DNA of 64,000 nucleotides from Beijerinckiaceae bacterium. Its GTDB lineage: Bacteria > Pseudomonadota > Alphaproteobacteria > Rhizobiales > Beijerinckiaceae. The notes beneath the pieces were generated by a model that saw only the letters and a list, made by a program, of their open reading frames with translations, had not been told where the DNA came from and did not search any database. Position 1 is the stretch's first letter. Every line of letters begins with the position of its first letter. Shown one piece after another: positions 34,950-42,930 of this stretch. The stretch lies in NCBI GenBank assembly GCA_024304885.1, contig JALJOM010000003.1:1584110-1648109 (forward strand), read 5' to 3'. The translations under genes were made by a program, and so were the position numbers.

Positions 34950-35627
34950 ATGCCCGATCCGGCCGAGCCGAAAGGCCTCGCCCCGGCGGAGCTTCGGGAC
35001 AGCACCAAGCGGCGCCAGATCATGGAAGGCGCGCGCGACGTGTTCCTGGCCCGAGGCTTCGATGCCGCGAGCATGGGCGAGATCGCCCGCGAGGCGGGGG
35101 TCTCGAAAGGCACGCTCTACGTCTATTTCGACAGCAAGGAGAAGCTCTTCGAGGCTATCGCGCACGAGGTCTGCGGGGGCCAGGCCGAGGCCGTGTTCTG
35201 CCTCGATCCGGCCGATCACGCTATCGAGGCCGTGCTGACGCGACTCGGCCGCGGCTTCGTCGGCTTCCTGTGCCGATCGGGATCCATGTCGCCGCTGCGC
35301 ACGATCATCAGCATCGCGGAGCGCATGCCCGAGATCGGCACGAGATTCTACGAGGCGGGTCCGGGGGAGGGCGTTCGCAAGCTATCGGCCTATCTCGAGG
35401 CTCAGGTCGAAGCCGGCGTGCTCGAGATCGAGGATTGTGAGGTCGCCGCGGCCCAATTCCTCGAGTCCTGCCTCGCGACGATCCTGAAGCCGCTCCTCTT
35501 CAATGCGGCCGACCCGCCGACGGACGCGCGCAGGGACCATGTGGTCGCCATCGCGGTCCGCACCTTCCTCGCCGCCTACCGTCCTGCCGCGCAGGCGCGC
35601 AAGACGCTGGCGCGAAGGTCACGGTGA
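34950..35627 (+). CDS. TetR-family repressor of the ABC exporter
   Basis: DNA-binding regulator, 225 residues from the ATG at 34950, which follows a GAGGAAAG ribosome site. The N-terminal helix-turn-helix is typical (IMEGARDVFLARGFDAASMG, then IAREAGVSKGTLYVYFDSKE), followed by an all-helical ligand-binding domain of the TetR_C type. The divergent exporter operon and two palindromes with the same half-sites make it the probable autorepressor and exporter repressor. The inducer is unknown. The 3' end overlaps the convergent transporter gene by 9 bp. Confidence 0.95.
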   Translation: MPDPAEPKGLAPAELRDSTKRRQIMEGARDVFLARGFDAASMGEIAREAGVSKGTLYVYFDSKEKLFEAIAHEVCGGQAEAVFCLDPADHAIEAVLTRLGRGFVGFLCRSGSMSPLRTIISIAERMPEIGTRFYEAGPGEGVRKLSAYLEAQVEAGVLEIEDCEVAAAQFLESCLATILKPLLFNAADPPTDARRDHVVAIAVRTFLAAYRPAAQARKTLARRSR

Positions 35628-36233
35628 CGCGGCGCGGTGCTCGTCGCGCGCGGCAGAGAAGACCTCGCGCGCGGCATCGGCATTGAGCGCGGCGATCCCG
35701 AGCCCCACGATCAGATCCGGCCAGGCCGAGAGCGTCCAGGCGGTCACGAACCCCGTGGCGACGATCGCGATATTCGCCAAGGCATCGTTGCGCGCCGACA
35801 GGAAAGCCGCGCGCGTGAGGCTGCCGCTGTGGTGGCGGTAGCGCGTGAGCATGAATGCGCAAGCGAGGTTCACCGCGAGCGCGCCCGCCCCCGCGAGCGA
35901 CAGGGGCACCGGGTCGGGCACCTCGAACGTCATGAGCTTGTCGAAGGCCGTCCAGAGCGTGGCGAGCCCGGGAACGAGAAGGATGCCGGCGAGCAACATG
36001 CCGACCCGCGCCCGTGTGCTCGCGGTCATGCCGAGCGCCGCGACGATGAGGAGGTTGACCGAGGCGTCCTCGAGAAAATCGATGCTGTCGGCGAGAAGCG
36101 AGACCGAGCCGATCGCCAGCGCGACCGAAAGCTCCACGCCGAAATAGGCGAGGTTCAGGAGGGCGACGAGGGCCACGACGCGGCGCAGGCTCTGCGGCTC
36201 GGCCGCGCTCCCCGGGGAGAGTTCCTGGTCCAT
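35619..36233 (-). CDS. Cation diffusion facilitator-like membrane transporter (short)
   Basis: Predicted inner-membrane cation/proton antiporter. From the ATG at 36233, with AAGGGA upstream, it has 204 residues and six membrane helices. The second helix carries SLLADSIDFLEDASVN, the CDF metal-site region, and the fifth has AARNDALANIAIV-like residues (N and D in place of D and D). The usual cytoplasmic C-terminal domain is absent, so it is the short CDF form. An open upstream extension to 36434 lacks membrane character. Substrate unknown; zinc or cobalt are common for the family. Confidence 0.85.
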   Translation of the reverse strand: MDQELSPGSAAEPQSLRRVVALVALLNLAYFGVELSVALAIGSVSLLADSIDFLEDASVNLLIVAALGMTASTRARVGMLLAGILLVPGLATLWTAFDKLMTFEVPDPVPLSLAGAGALAVNLACAFMLTRYRHHSGSLTRAAFLSARNDALANIAIVATGFVTAWTLSAWPDLIVGLGIAALNADAAREVFSAARDEHRAASP

Positions 36234-36432
36234 TTCATCCCTTCGTTCGCCTCTCGATGTCTCGACCGGTACACGATTCTCGGGTGGCGAAACGCCGCGT
36301 CCGACCGGCTCGACACGATCGCAGAGGTGCATCTCGGTCGCTCTCACCGGTAGCACGGCCGGTTTGCCGGGTAATGGCGCAGAGCTTGCTTGGATTTCGT
36401 CCAAACTGGTCGCGGCGAGCGAACGAGCCTCC

Positions 36433-37782
36433 ATGAAGACTTTTCTCGATTGGTCGGCCTACGACACCTACGGGATCGGCGACGCCTATTCCGGCATTCC
36501 CGCGACCGGCGGAAATTATGCCAAGGCGGTCGCGGTCTGCATGCACAGCCGGGACTGCCAGAACACCGGCAAGGGCGTGATGTGCCCGAGCTATCGCATC
36601 ACGGGCGACCGGGCCCATTCGACCGAGGCACGCGTCGCGGCCTTCAAGGCGGCGCTCAACGGCGACTACGGCGAGAAATCCTTCGACGATCCGCGCCTCG
36701 CCGAATCGATGGACCTCTGCGTCTCCTGCAAGGCCTGCAAGAAGGAATGCCCGAGCTCGGTCGATATGACGCTGATCAAGACCGAGTATCTCGCCCAGCG
36801 TCACGAGATCCTGGGGGTTCCGCGTCGCACGCGGCTGTTCGGCGGCGTGCCGGAATGGACCGGACGCCACCGCCGCCTTCTCCGGCTCGGGATCTTCTTG
36901 CGCAACAAGTCGAAGGTTCTCGCGAAGCTCGCCGAGCGCTTCCTCGGCATCACGTCCCGCCGCCCGATCCCTCTCCCTGCGAAAAAGCCCTTTGCCGGGT
37001 TCGAGAGCGCGGCAGACGGCGAGCGCGGCGAGGTGATTCTCTTCGTCGATACGTTCTGCCATCATTTCGATCCCGAGATCGCGGAGGCCGCCGTCACGGT
37101 GCTCACGTCCTCGGGCTACAAGGTGAGGATTGCCGAGCCCGCTCCGGACGACCCGGAGCCGAGTCGGCCGCTCTGCTGCGGGCGCACCTATCTCACGACG
37201 GGAATGGTCGAGAAGGCGCGTGGCGAGGGCAAGCGCGTGCTCGCGGCCTTCCGCCCGGAGATAGCCAAGGGGACCCCGATCGTCGGGCTGGAGCCGTCGT
37301 GCCTGCTCTCCTTGCGCGACGAGCTCTACAGCCTCGGCCTCGGCGCGGAGGTCGGCGATCTCGGCAAGCAGCTCTATCTCTTCGAGGAATTCCTCGTCCG
37401 CGAGCATCAGCAGCGCGGCCTGAAGCTGAACTTGAAGGCGCTCGACCTGCCGACAGCGCTGGTGCACGGCCATTGCCACCAGAAGGCTTTCGGGGTCATG
37501 AAGGCCACCCGCAAGCTGCTGACCCTCATCCCCGGGTTCAAGTTCGATATCATCGAATCGAGCTGCTGCGGCATGGCCGGGAGCTTTGGGCTCGAGGCGG
37601 AGCACTACGAGGCATCCATGGCCATGGCCGAGGTTTCGCTCCTTCCGGCCGTGCGCGCGTCCGCCGAGGCGACCCCGATCATCGCCAACGGGTTTTCCTG
37701 CCGCCACCAGATCGCCCATGGGTGCGGGCGCCCGTCGATTCATATCGCCGTGCTCGTCCGCGACGCGCTGGCCCTGAACTGA
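36433..37782 (+). CDS. Fe-S/CCG-domain oxidoreductase subunit (GlpC-like, stand-alone)
   Basis: Iron-sulfur protein of 449 residues. It contains a Cys cluster CMHSRDCQ...GVMCPSY, a ferredoxin motif C96-x2-C99-x2-C102-x3-C106 (CVSCKACKKECP), and two CCG domains (CCGRTYLTTG; CCGMAGSFG). These are the C-terminal parts of the roughly 1000-residue FAD-linked D-2-hydroxyacid dehydrogenases. The FAD-binding half is not encoded just upstream, so this is the Fe-S part as a separate polypeptide. It should pass electrons from a flavoprotein partner encoded elsewhere. The first segment resembles the junction region of the fused enzymes. Confidence 0.82.
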   Translation: MKTFLDWSAYDTYGIGDAYSGIPATGGNYAKAVAVCMHSRDCQNTGKGVMCPSYRITGDRAHSTEARVAAFKAALNGDYGEKSFDDPRLAESMDLCVSCKACKKECPSSVDMTLIKTEYLAQRHEILGVPRRTRLFGGVPEWTGRHRRLLRLGIFLRNKSKVLAKLAERFLGITSRRPIPLPAKKPFAGFESAADGERGEVILFVDTFCHHFDPEIAEAAVTVLTSSGYKVRIAEPAPDDPEPSRPLCCGRTYLTTGMVEKARGEGKRVLAAFRPEIAKGTPIVGLEPSCLLSLRDELYSLGLGAEVGDLGKQLYLFEEFLVREHQQRGLKLNLKALDLPTALVHGHCHQKAFGVMKATRKLLTLIPGFKFDIIESSCCGMAGSFGLEAEHYEASMAMAEVSLLPAVRASAEATPIIANGFSCRHQIAHGCGRPSIHIAVLVRDALALN

Positions 37783-37911
37783 CGGATCCTCGCATCTCGT
37801 ACCTCACGCCCGAGGCTGCGGCGACGGGTTTCGTGGAGGTGGGGTCGGATGACGGCGCGCGCCGCGTCTGCGACACTCTCGGTTCCTGCGACGAGGAGCG
37901 AGAGGTCCCTG

Positions 37912-38148
37912 ATGCACCTGGACGAGGACAAGATCGACGACGCGGTTCTGGCGCTGCTCCACCTCGGGCTGCACGACGGCCGAGCGTGGAAGGGGTTCGA
38001 CTGGGATGCCATGCGAAGGCTCCACGAGAAGGGCTTCATCGGCAATCCTGTGGGCAAGTCCAAGTCCGTGTTCATGACCGAGGCCGGTCGCCGCCGGTCC
38101 GAGGAATTGCTCGAAGGGCTCTTCGGCAAGGCCGACGCGAGCGCCTGA
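37912..38148 (+). CDS. DUF6429 family protein
   Basis: Small protein (78 residues) from the ATG at 37912, preceded by GAGAGG. The sequence is that of the DUF6429 family common in Rhizobiales: DKIDDAVLALLHLGLHDG, AWKGFDWDAMRRLHEKGFI, NPVGKSKSVFMTEAGRRRSE. A winged-helix-like fold is plausible from the pattern, but the function is unknown. An in-frame upstream extension lacks family similarity. Confidence 0.9.
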   Translation: MHLDEDKIDDAVLALLHLGLHDGRAWKGFDWDAMRRLHEKGFIGNPVGKSKSVFMTEAGRRRSEELLEGLFGKADASA

Positions 38149-38274
38149 CGCGGGCGCGATCGAGGCGGCTGCGGACGGACGCCGCGCTCGCCCGCCCGAC
38201 AGCGACAAATGAGCGCTCCAGGTCAAGCTCGTCTCCACTTCCCGAGGCAGACTCTGCAACAAGTATGGGATCTG

Positions 38275-38565
38275 CCCACTCGACCGGGTGGTTGACACTC
38301 GTGGGTCTTGGGACAATCTCTCCCCTGCAGGTCTCGATGCGGCTCTCGCAAAATGCCGGCCGTAGCGGGACGTGCGACTCTTGTGTCTCGGCACTGTCAT
38401 GGTGGCCCTCGGCTGGTCTCGGCCGAAGGTGCGACGTGGGTGGGCGCGGTTCCCGGAGGGCACTCAGGTGCTCGGCCGCACCGGCTCGAAGCGTACCGAA
38501 CCTTGTAGACGAAACAGGCGAATTGCCCGAAGCACAAGGGTAACGCCATGAAGGAGGGCCCAGCC
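38275..38565. repeat. Diverged intergenic element, copy A
   Basis: This copy shares two blocks with 39605-39840. The left block is GGTTGACACTC with a following GGGAC and TGCAGGTC...ATGCG...CTCGCA. The right block is a nearly exact GAATTGCCCGAAGCACAAGG followed by GTA and CGCCA. The middle parts have drifted. TTGACA at 38292 could be a -35 box. The 38149-38635 interval has no protein gene. Confidence 0.6.
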
Positions 38566-38635
38566 CGCACGATGGGACGGGTTGAGCCGCTGCCTTCGGG
38601 GAGTATCAACCGAGGAACGTGATTGGGAGGTCGTC

Positions 38636-38719
38636 ATGCAACATCTAGCCCGGGCTATCTTCTTGCTGAGCGTCGGCGCGACGCTAGCGCTTGCGGCATG
38701 CACTACATCGATGAACTGA
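38636..38719 (+). CDS. Possible 27-residue lipoprotein microprotein
   Basis: A short ORF with a strong GGGAGG ribosome site six bases before its ATG. It encodes a basic start, a hydrophobic stretch (FLLSVGATLALAAC) with a lipobox-like LAAC, and only six residues after the Cys. It resembles the start of entericidin-like small lipoproteins. It could be a real microprotein or a decayed lipoprotein gene. Confidence 0.45.
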   Translation: MQHLARAIFLLSVGATLALAACTTSMN

Positions 38720-38927
38720 GCTGAACGGCAGACGGTTCTGGTCTGGCCGTGCCTGCCCCGGGCCGTGGTGGGCGGCTGATCCGGCCGACATGATGCCGAA
38801 GACTTGTCCGGCCGCGCGGATCCGAGGTTCGCGCGAAGGGTCGGGTATGCTCCTCGCATCACTGGTCCGTTGACAGACCTCCGCCTTACGGCCCATTCGA
38901 TCAAGAGGCCATGAGGCGGAGGTCACG

Positions 38928-39290
38928 ATGCGGCAAATCACCAAGCGGCAACCCACCAAGCTCCTGGTGGCAGTCGGGCTTTGCATCGCGACCGCGCTAG
39001 CCGGTTGTACGCCCTCGACCGGCCCGAACCCCACGGCGAGCGCAGCTGCGTCGGGCCCGATCCCGCCCGATTGGCCCAGGCTGCCGGAGGGCGCCGCCTG
39101 TACCGGCGACCTGGTGCGCTTCCAGACGATCCTGAAGAGCGACGTCGACAAGGGCTATATCAACCGACCCGTCTACGACGAGGTCGAGCCCGAGCTGAAG
39201 ACGGCCGCGGAGGCTTGTGCAGCGGGTCGCGACGCCGAGGCCCGTAAGCTCGTCCAAGCGTCGAAGCAGCGCTACGGCTACCGTTCCTGA
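38928..39290 (+). CDS. Small lipoprotein, unknown function
   Basis: Predicted outer- or inner-membrane lipoprotein of 120 residues. It has a basic N-terminus (MRQITKRQPTKLLVAVGL), a lipobox ALAGC around residue 27, a low-complexity Pro/Ala/Ser linker, and a helical region containing GDLVRFQTILKSDVDKGYI and DAEARKLVQASKQRYGY. No known family is recognised. Flanked on both sides by the diverged intergenic element and followed by a type I palindrome. Confidence 0.8.
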   Translation: MRQITKRQPTKLLVAVGLCIATALAGCTPSTGPNPTASAAASGPIPPDWPRLPEGAACTGDLVRFQTILKSDVDKGYINRPVYDEVEPELKTAAEACAAGRDAEARKLVQASKQRYGYRS

Positions 39291-39345
39291 GACCGCTCGG
39301 GCCCGTCGAGGCCCGCAGTCTCGTCCCAGCGCGGACGACGGAGCT

Positions 39346-39465
39346 AGAGCGGGATGAGGAAAAGCGTACAGCGGTTTTCCGCCTGCATCTCGCTCTGAAC
39401 TTTTGGAATCGATCCCGTTTCATGACTTTGGATCGATTCGATCCAAAGTCATCGTGATCTAGAGC
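39346..39465 (-). repeat. Type I palindrome, intergenic copy with broken frame
   Basis: The same element as inside moeA and the mutase gene: GATCACGATGACTTTGGATC with its inverted partner, then GATCGATTCCAA, AGAGCG and GGCGGAAAACCG. Read on the minus strand it starts LDHDDFGSNRSKVM like the coding copies. An extra base after the ATG codon then shifts the frame, and the rest no longer encodes the shared peptide. The right edge abuts a fragment of the type II tail (AGAGCAATTTCCAGCGAAGC, 39461-39480). Confidence 0.85.
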
Positions 39466-39604
39466 AATTTCCAGCGAAGCGTTGCGTCAGGCATCGGCTC
39501 CCCGATGAATGTCACGCGAGGTAGCCTCGATGCGGGCCGCGTCGGGTTCCAAGGACAGGTCGCTCGGTGCTCTCCCGAAAATCTCGAGCGACGCGGAATA
39601 GGCG

Positions 39605-39840
39605 GATCCTTGCTATTCGAGCGGGCGGTTGACACTCCGCAACCTCGGGACGATTCCTATCTTGCAGGTCGAAATGCGTTCCTCGCATCGCGAGCGACGT
39701 TGAAGGTCCTGCTGCCTCGTGCTTCTGCAGCGAGAAGAGTTCGCTGGCCGCAGCGTTCGATAGGAACAAGGCCGCTGGAAAAGCTCGCATTTCCGAGGTG
39801 AATTGCCCGAAGCACAAGGGTAGCGCCACGAGGGAATGGC
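39605..39840. repeat. Diverged intergenic element, copy B
   Basis: The partner of 38275-38565, about 1.3 kb away in the same orientation. TTGACA is at 39629. The conserved right block includes GAATTGCCCGAAGCACAAGG, where TTGCCC can pair with GGGTAG around a nine-base loop. The rest of the 39291-39988 interval shows no protein gene. Confidence 0.6.
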
Positions 39841-39988
39841 CAAGTCTTCACGAGCGGGTGGGGCAGTGCACGTCCTTCTGGGGATTCAGAGGCCGCAGGG
39901 CGGTTGAATGACGTAAGGGCTCGAGGGAGTGCGTCTCGCTCCCGGCCAGGGGTCCGTCGGAACGCAAGCAAGCCTCTTCCGGGCGCAA

Positions 39989-40726
39989 TCAGCGCGCGGT
40001 TCCCCCCGCGAGGGCATGACGCAGATAGCGCAACGTAAAGTCGGGCATTCGCGCCTCGTCGAGGTCCCTTTCCGAGTGGACCGAATAGAGGCCGTCGAGC
40101 TCGGGAAACGGATCGTCCGCGACGAAAGCCGCGACCCGGGCCTCGAGCTCCGCCGCGGCCAGAGGCGAGCGAACCGTTTTCATGCAGGCCACACGCGGCC
40201 CGGAGAGCACCAAGGTCCAGCCGGGGTCGGTCACCACATCCTGCGGCTTTATGCCGGTCTCCTCGGCGAGCTCGCGCTCGACGCTTCCGGCGAGATCGAT
40301 CGTCCCGTCCTCGCGGCGGTCGTGCGGGTCGGGCGTTCCCGACGGGAAATAGATCAGGCCCGGATTGGCCGTATGCGCGTTCATGCGGCCGAGCACGAAG
40401 GCTCCGTCGTCGGAGACGAGCGCCGCCATCGCGAAGCAATTGCAGACTTGCCGGTCGGGATTGCCGAAGTCACGCCAGGCGATGAAGGCCTTGTAGTCGG
40501 CCTCCAGCGCGGCACCCCGCAGGATCCGCCGGCCGTCGTCCTCGTTGATCGTCATGCGATGCATGAGAAAGACCCGGCCGTTGTAGAGCCGCGGGTTTTG
40601 GGCGGTGAGCTTGCCCCAATGGCGATCGACGGCCGCGGCTTCCTCGATCGCGAAGTGCCAGGGCGTCTGCTCGACGCGATAGTCGATCTCGTGGATGTGC
40701 TCGATACGCGGCGGATCGACTCTCAT
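39989..40726 (-). CDS. NUDIX hydrolase
   Basis: Predicted nucleoside-diphosphate-linked hydrolase, 245 residues from the ATG at 40726. The second half of the Nudix box is clear (SVERELAEETGI), but the first half is degenerate: the first conserved Glu is not in place. Other features are NCFAMAALVSDDGAFVLGR and NPGLIYFPSGTPDPHD, typical of larger Nudix proteins that keep an N-terminal extension. The start overlaps the PhzF stop as ATGA, so the two are co-translated. Substrate unknown. Confidence 0.85.
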   Translation of the reverse strand: MRVDPPRIEHIHEIDYRVEQTPWHFAIEEAAAVDRHWGKLTAQNPRLYNGRVFLMHRMTINEDDGRRILRGAALEADYKAFIAWRDFGNPDRQVCNCFAMAALVSDDGAFVLGRMNAHTANPGLIYFPSGTPDPHDRREDGTIDLAGSVERELAEETGIKPQDVVTDPGWTLVLSGPRVACMKTVRSPLAAAELEARVAAFVADDPFPELDGLYSVHSERDLDEARMPDFTLRYLRHALAGGTAR

Positions 40727-41634
40727 AAGGAGAGGGTCCCCTCGGCGATGACGACCGCGTGCCCGCCGATCGAGACCGACGCGAGCCGTCCTTGCGCGAT
40801 GTCCAGAGACAGCGTGATCGCGCTCGGCCGGCCCATCTCGAAACCCTGCTCGATGACATAGGCATGACGCCCGTCGGCGGGTCGCTCGAAAGCCGCGAGG
40901 ACACCCGCGAGGGCGGCGACGGCGGAGCCGGTCGCGGGGTCTTCCGCAATCCCGAGGCTCGGCGCGAACATGCGCGCATGGAACGCATGGCCGGGCTCCA
41001 CCGTGTCCTTCGTGTAGAGATAGACGACCGGCGATTCGAGACCGCAGAAGACGCTGGCGAAGGTCGCCGGCTCGACCCGGGCGTGCGCGATCGTCGCGAG
41101 CCCGGCGACTGGGATCAAGGCGCAGGGCAGGCCCGCGGAAAACAGCGACGGCCGGTGCCCGGGAAAGCCGATGTCCTTCTCGTCGAGGCAAAGCGCCGCG
41201 GCGATCAGCGCGTCGGGTGGCGGCGTGCCGGTCTCGACCGGCAGATGGGGGAGGACGAAGCTCGCGAAAGCAGCCTCGTCCTGGCGCCGAACGATGCGGC
41301 ATCGCACCGTGCCGATCTCCTCCTTGAGCACCAAGGTCGAGTCCTCGGGCGGTCGCGGGCCGTCGCAGCCCGGACGTGTGAGCAGGACGGCCGCGCCGAT
41401 GGTCGGATGACCGGCGAAAGGGAGCTCGGCTTTCGGCGTGAAGATGCGCAAGCGTGCGGCCGCGCCGCGCTCCCTCGCGGGGAGGACGAAGACGGTCTCG
41501 GACAGGTTGAGCTCGGCGGCAATGGCCTGCATCTGCGCCGCATCGAGCCCCTCGCTGTCGCTGACGACCGCGAGCGGATTGCCGGAGAGCGGCTTCTGGG
41601 TGAAGACATCGAGGAGATGATAACGTCTTTGCAA
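40723..41634 (-). CDS. PhzF-family isomerase
   Basis: Member of the PhzF family of cofactor-free isomerases with a diaminopimelate-epimerase fold. The 303-residue product has HLLDVFTQKPLSGNPLAVV at the N-terminus, the catalytic Glu in LNLSETVFVLP, FAGHPTIGAAVLL, and GIAEDPATGSAVAALAGVL near the C-terminus. The substrate of most non-phenazine members is unknown. It lies 21 bp after the DUF2478 gene and overlaps the NUDIX gene, in a five-gene minus-strand run. Confidence 0.94.
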   Translation of the reverse strand: MQRRYHLLDVFTQKPLSGNPLAVVSDSEGLDAAQMQAIAAELNLSETVFVLPARERGAAARLRIFTPKAELPFAGHPTIGAAVLLTRPGCDGPRPPEDSTLVLKEEIGTVRCRIVRRQDEAAFASFVLPHLPVETGTPPPDALIAAALCLDEKDIGFPGHRPSLFSAGLPCALIPVAGLATIAHARVEPATFASVFCGLESPVVYLYTKDTVEPGHAFHARMFAPSLGIAEDPATGSAVAALAGVLAAFERPADGRHAYVIEQGFEMGRPSAITLSLDIAQGRLASVSIGGHAVVIAEGTLSL

Positions 41635-41655
41635 AGGCGGGCTCGCTCGGCAGGG

Positions 41656-42183
41656 TCACGTCACCGACGGGTGCACCGAGGCGACCGACTGCCACCAGGC
41701 GTCGAGCTCGCGGGCGGTGCAGGAGAGTTCCTCGTCGAGGCCTTGGGTGAACTGCCGCCAGGGTGCGAGATAGCGCGTCGAGACCGCGACCAGCGTCGGG
41801 ATGCCGGAGGCGGCTGCCTCGCCGATCCCCTCGTAGACGCCTTTACCTTCGGCCTCGAGCTTGCCGAAACGATTGATGAAGAGAAGATCCGGGTGCCGCG
41901 CGATCGCCGCCGAGATCAAATGGCCGATCTCGGCGAGCGCGGCCGTGTCGATCCGGCAGGATTCCGAATGCTTGCCGAGATCCTGCAGGATCGGTAGATG
42001 CGCCCCGGTTTCGAGATCGAGCACGTGCGTGTCCTTGCATTCGCAGGATTCGACCTCCGCGGAAATCTGGATCACGCCGGAGAGCCTGAAGCCCTGCCGC
42101 GCGAGATCGGCCGCGAAATCCGCGACGAGCCGATTCACGTCCTCGCCCGGTTCGAAGACGACAGCGGCCAAGGATTTCGTCAT
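41656..42183 (-). CDS. DUF2478 protein (molybdenum-associated)
   Basis: Small protein (175 residues) of the DUF2478 family, which resembles P-loop NTPase-fold nucleotide-binding proteins and commonly sits by molybdate or molybdopterin genes. Seen here: AAVVFEPGEDVNRLVADFA, CECKDTHVLDLETG, ESCRIDTAALAE and DLLFINRFGKLEAEGKGV. The ATG overlaps the tusA-like stop by 4 bp. Its presence beside a Moco operon supports a role in molybdenum metabolism, by association only. Confidence 0.9.
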   Translation of the reverse strand: MTKSLAAVVFEPGEDVNRLVADFAADLARQGFRLSGVIQISAEVESCECKDTHVLDLETGAHLPILQDLGKHSESCRIDTAALAEIGHLISAAIARHPDLLFINRFGKLEAEGKGVYEGIGEAAASGIPTLVAVSTRYLAPWRQFTQGLDEELSCTARELDAWWQSVASVHPSVT

Positions 42184-42443
42184 GCGCTCCCCGCCGGAGT
42201 GCGCGGCGCCGCTCGCCGGATATGAAACATCGTCACGCCGTCCTTCGCCTCTTGTCGCTCGAGGATGTCGCCTTCCTGCCGCACCATATGCGGGATATCT
42301 ATGACAGCCAATGGATCGGTGCAGGACGCGACGAGCAGGGCGCCGGGCGCGAGCTTACGCAGCGCCTTGCGGATCCTGAGCGCGGGCAGGGGACATTTCA
42401 GGCCGCAGAGGTCGAGGGCGATCGGGCAGGGATCGGCGGTCAC
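42180..42443 (-). CDS. TusA-family sulfurtransferase
   Basis: Small sulfur-relay protein (87 residues) that carries persulfide on a conserved Cys. The hallmark CGLKCPLPALRIRKAL is near the N-terminus, with the active Cys in the first C of CGLKCPLP by family precedent, and the fold's IDIPHMVRQEG follows. TusA-like proteins supply sulfur to molybdopterin, tRNA thiolation or sulfur oxidation. Next to DUF2478 and facing a Moco operon, delivery to Moco enzymes is a reasonable inference. ATGA overlap with the downstream gene. Confidence 0.93.
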   Translation of the reverse strand: MTADPCPIALDLCGLKCPLPALRIRKALRKLAPGALLVASCTDPLAVIDIPHMVRQEGDILERQEAKDGVTMFHIRRAAPRTPAGSA

Positions 42444-42450
42444 AGGAGCA

Positions 42451-42930
42451 TCAGCCGCGCCGAGCCGCCTCGATCGTGGCGACGTCGATCTTCCTCATCT
42501 CCATCATCGCGACAAACGCGCGTCTTGCTTCCTCGCCGCCGGCCGCCAGCGCCTCGGTCAGCACGCGCGGCGTGATTTGCCAAGAGACACCCCATCTGTC
42601 CTTGCACCAGCCGCACGCGCTCTCTACGCCGCCATTGCCGACGATCGCGTTCCAGTAGTGGTCGGTCTCTTCCTGATCGTCGGTGGCGATCTGGAACGAG
42701 AAAGCTTCGTTGTGCTTGAACGCGGGCCCGCCATTGAGCCCGAGACAGGGGATGCCGGCGACCGTGAACTCGACCGTCAGCACGTCGCCCGCCTTGCCGG
42801 ACGGGTAATCGCTGGGAGCACGGAATACGGCACCGACCGAGCTGTTCGGAAAAGTCTCGGCGTAGAAGCGCGCCGCAGCCTCTGCGTCCTTGTCGTACCA
42901 TAGGCAGATCGTGTTCTTGGCAATCGCCAT
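42451..42930 (-). CDS. VOC/PhnB-like superfamily protein
   Basis: Glyoxalase-fold protein of the PhnB/3-demethylubiquinone-methyltransferase-like group, 159 residues. Signatures: CLWYDKDAEAAARFYAETFP, LTVEFTVAGIPCLGLNGGP, FSFQIATDDQEETDHYWNAI, and CGWCKDRWGVSWQITP. The reaction is unknown; members often bind metal. It is the first gene of the minus-strand run and starts seven bases before tusA in the operon. Confidence 0.93.
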   Translation of the reverse strand: MAIAKNTICLWYDKDAEAAARFYAETFPNSSVGAVFRAPSDYPSGKAGDVLTVEFTVAGIPCLGLNGGPAFKHNEAFSFQIATDDQEETDHYWNAIVGNGGVESACGWCKDRWGVSWQITPRVLTEALAAGGEEARRAFVAMMEMRKIDVATIEAARRG

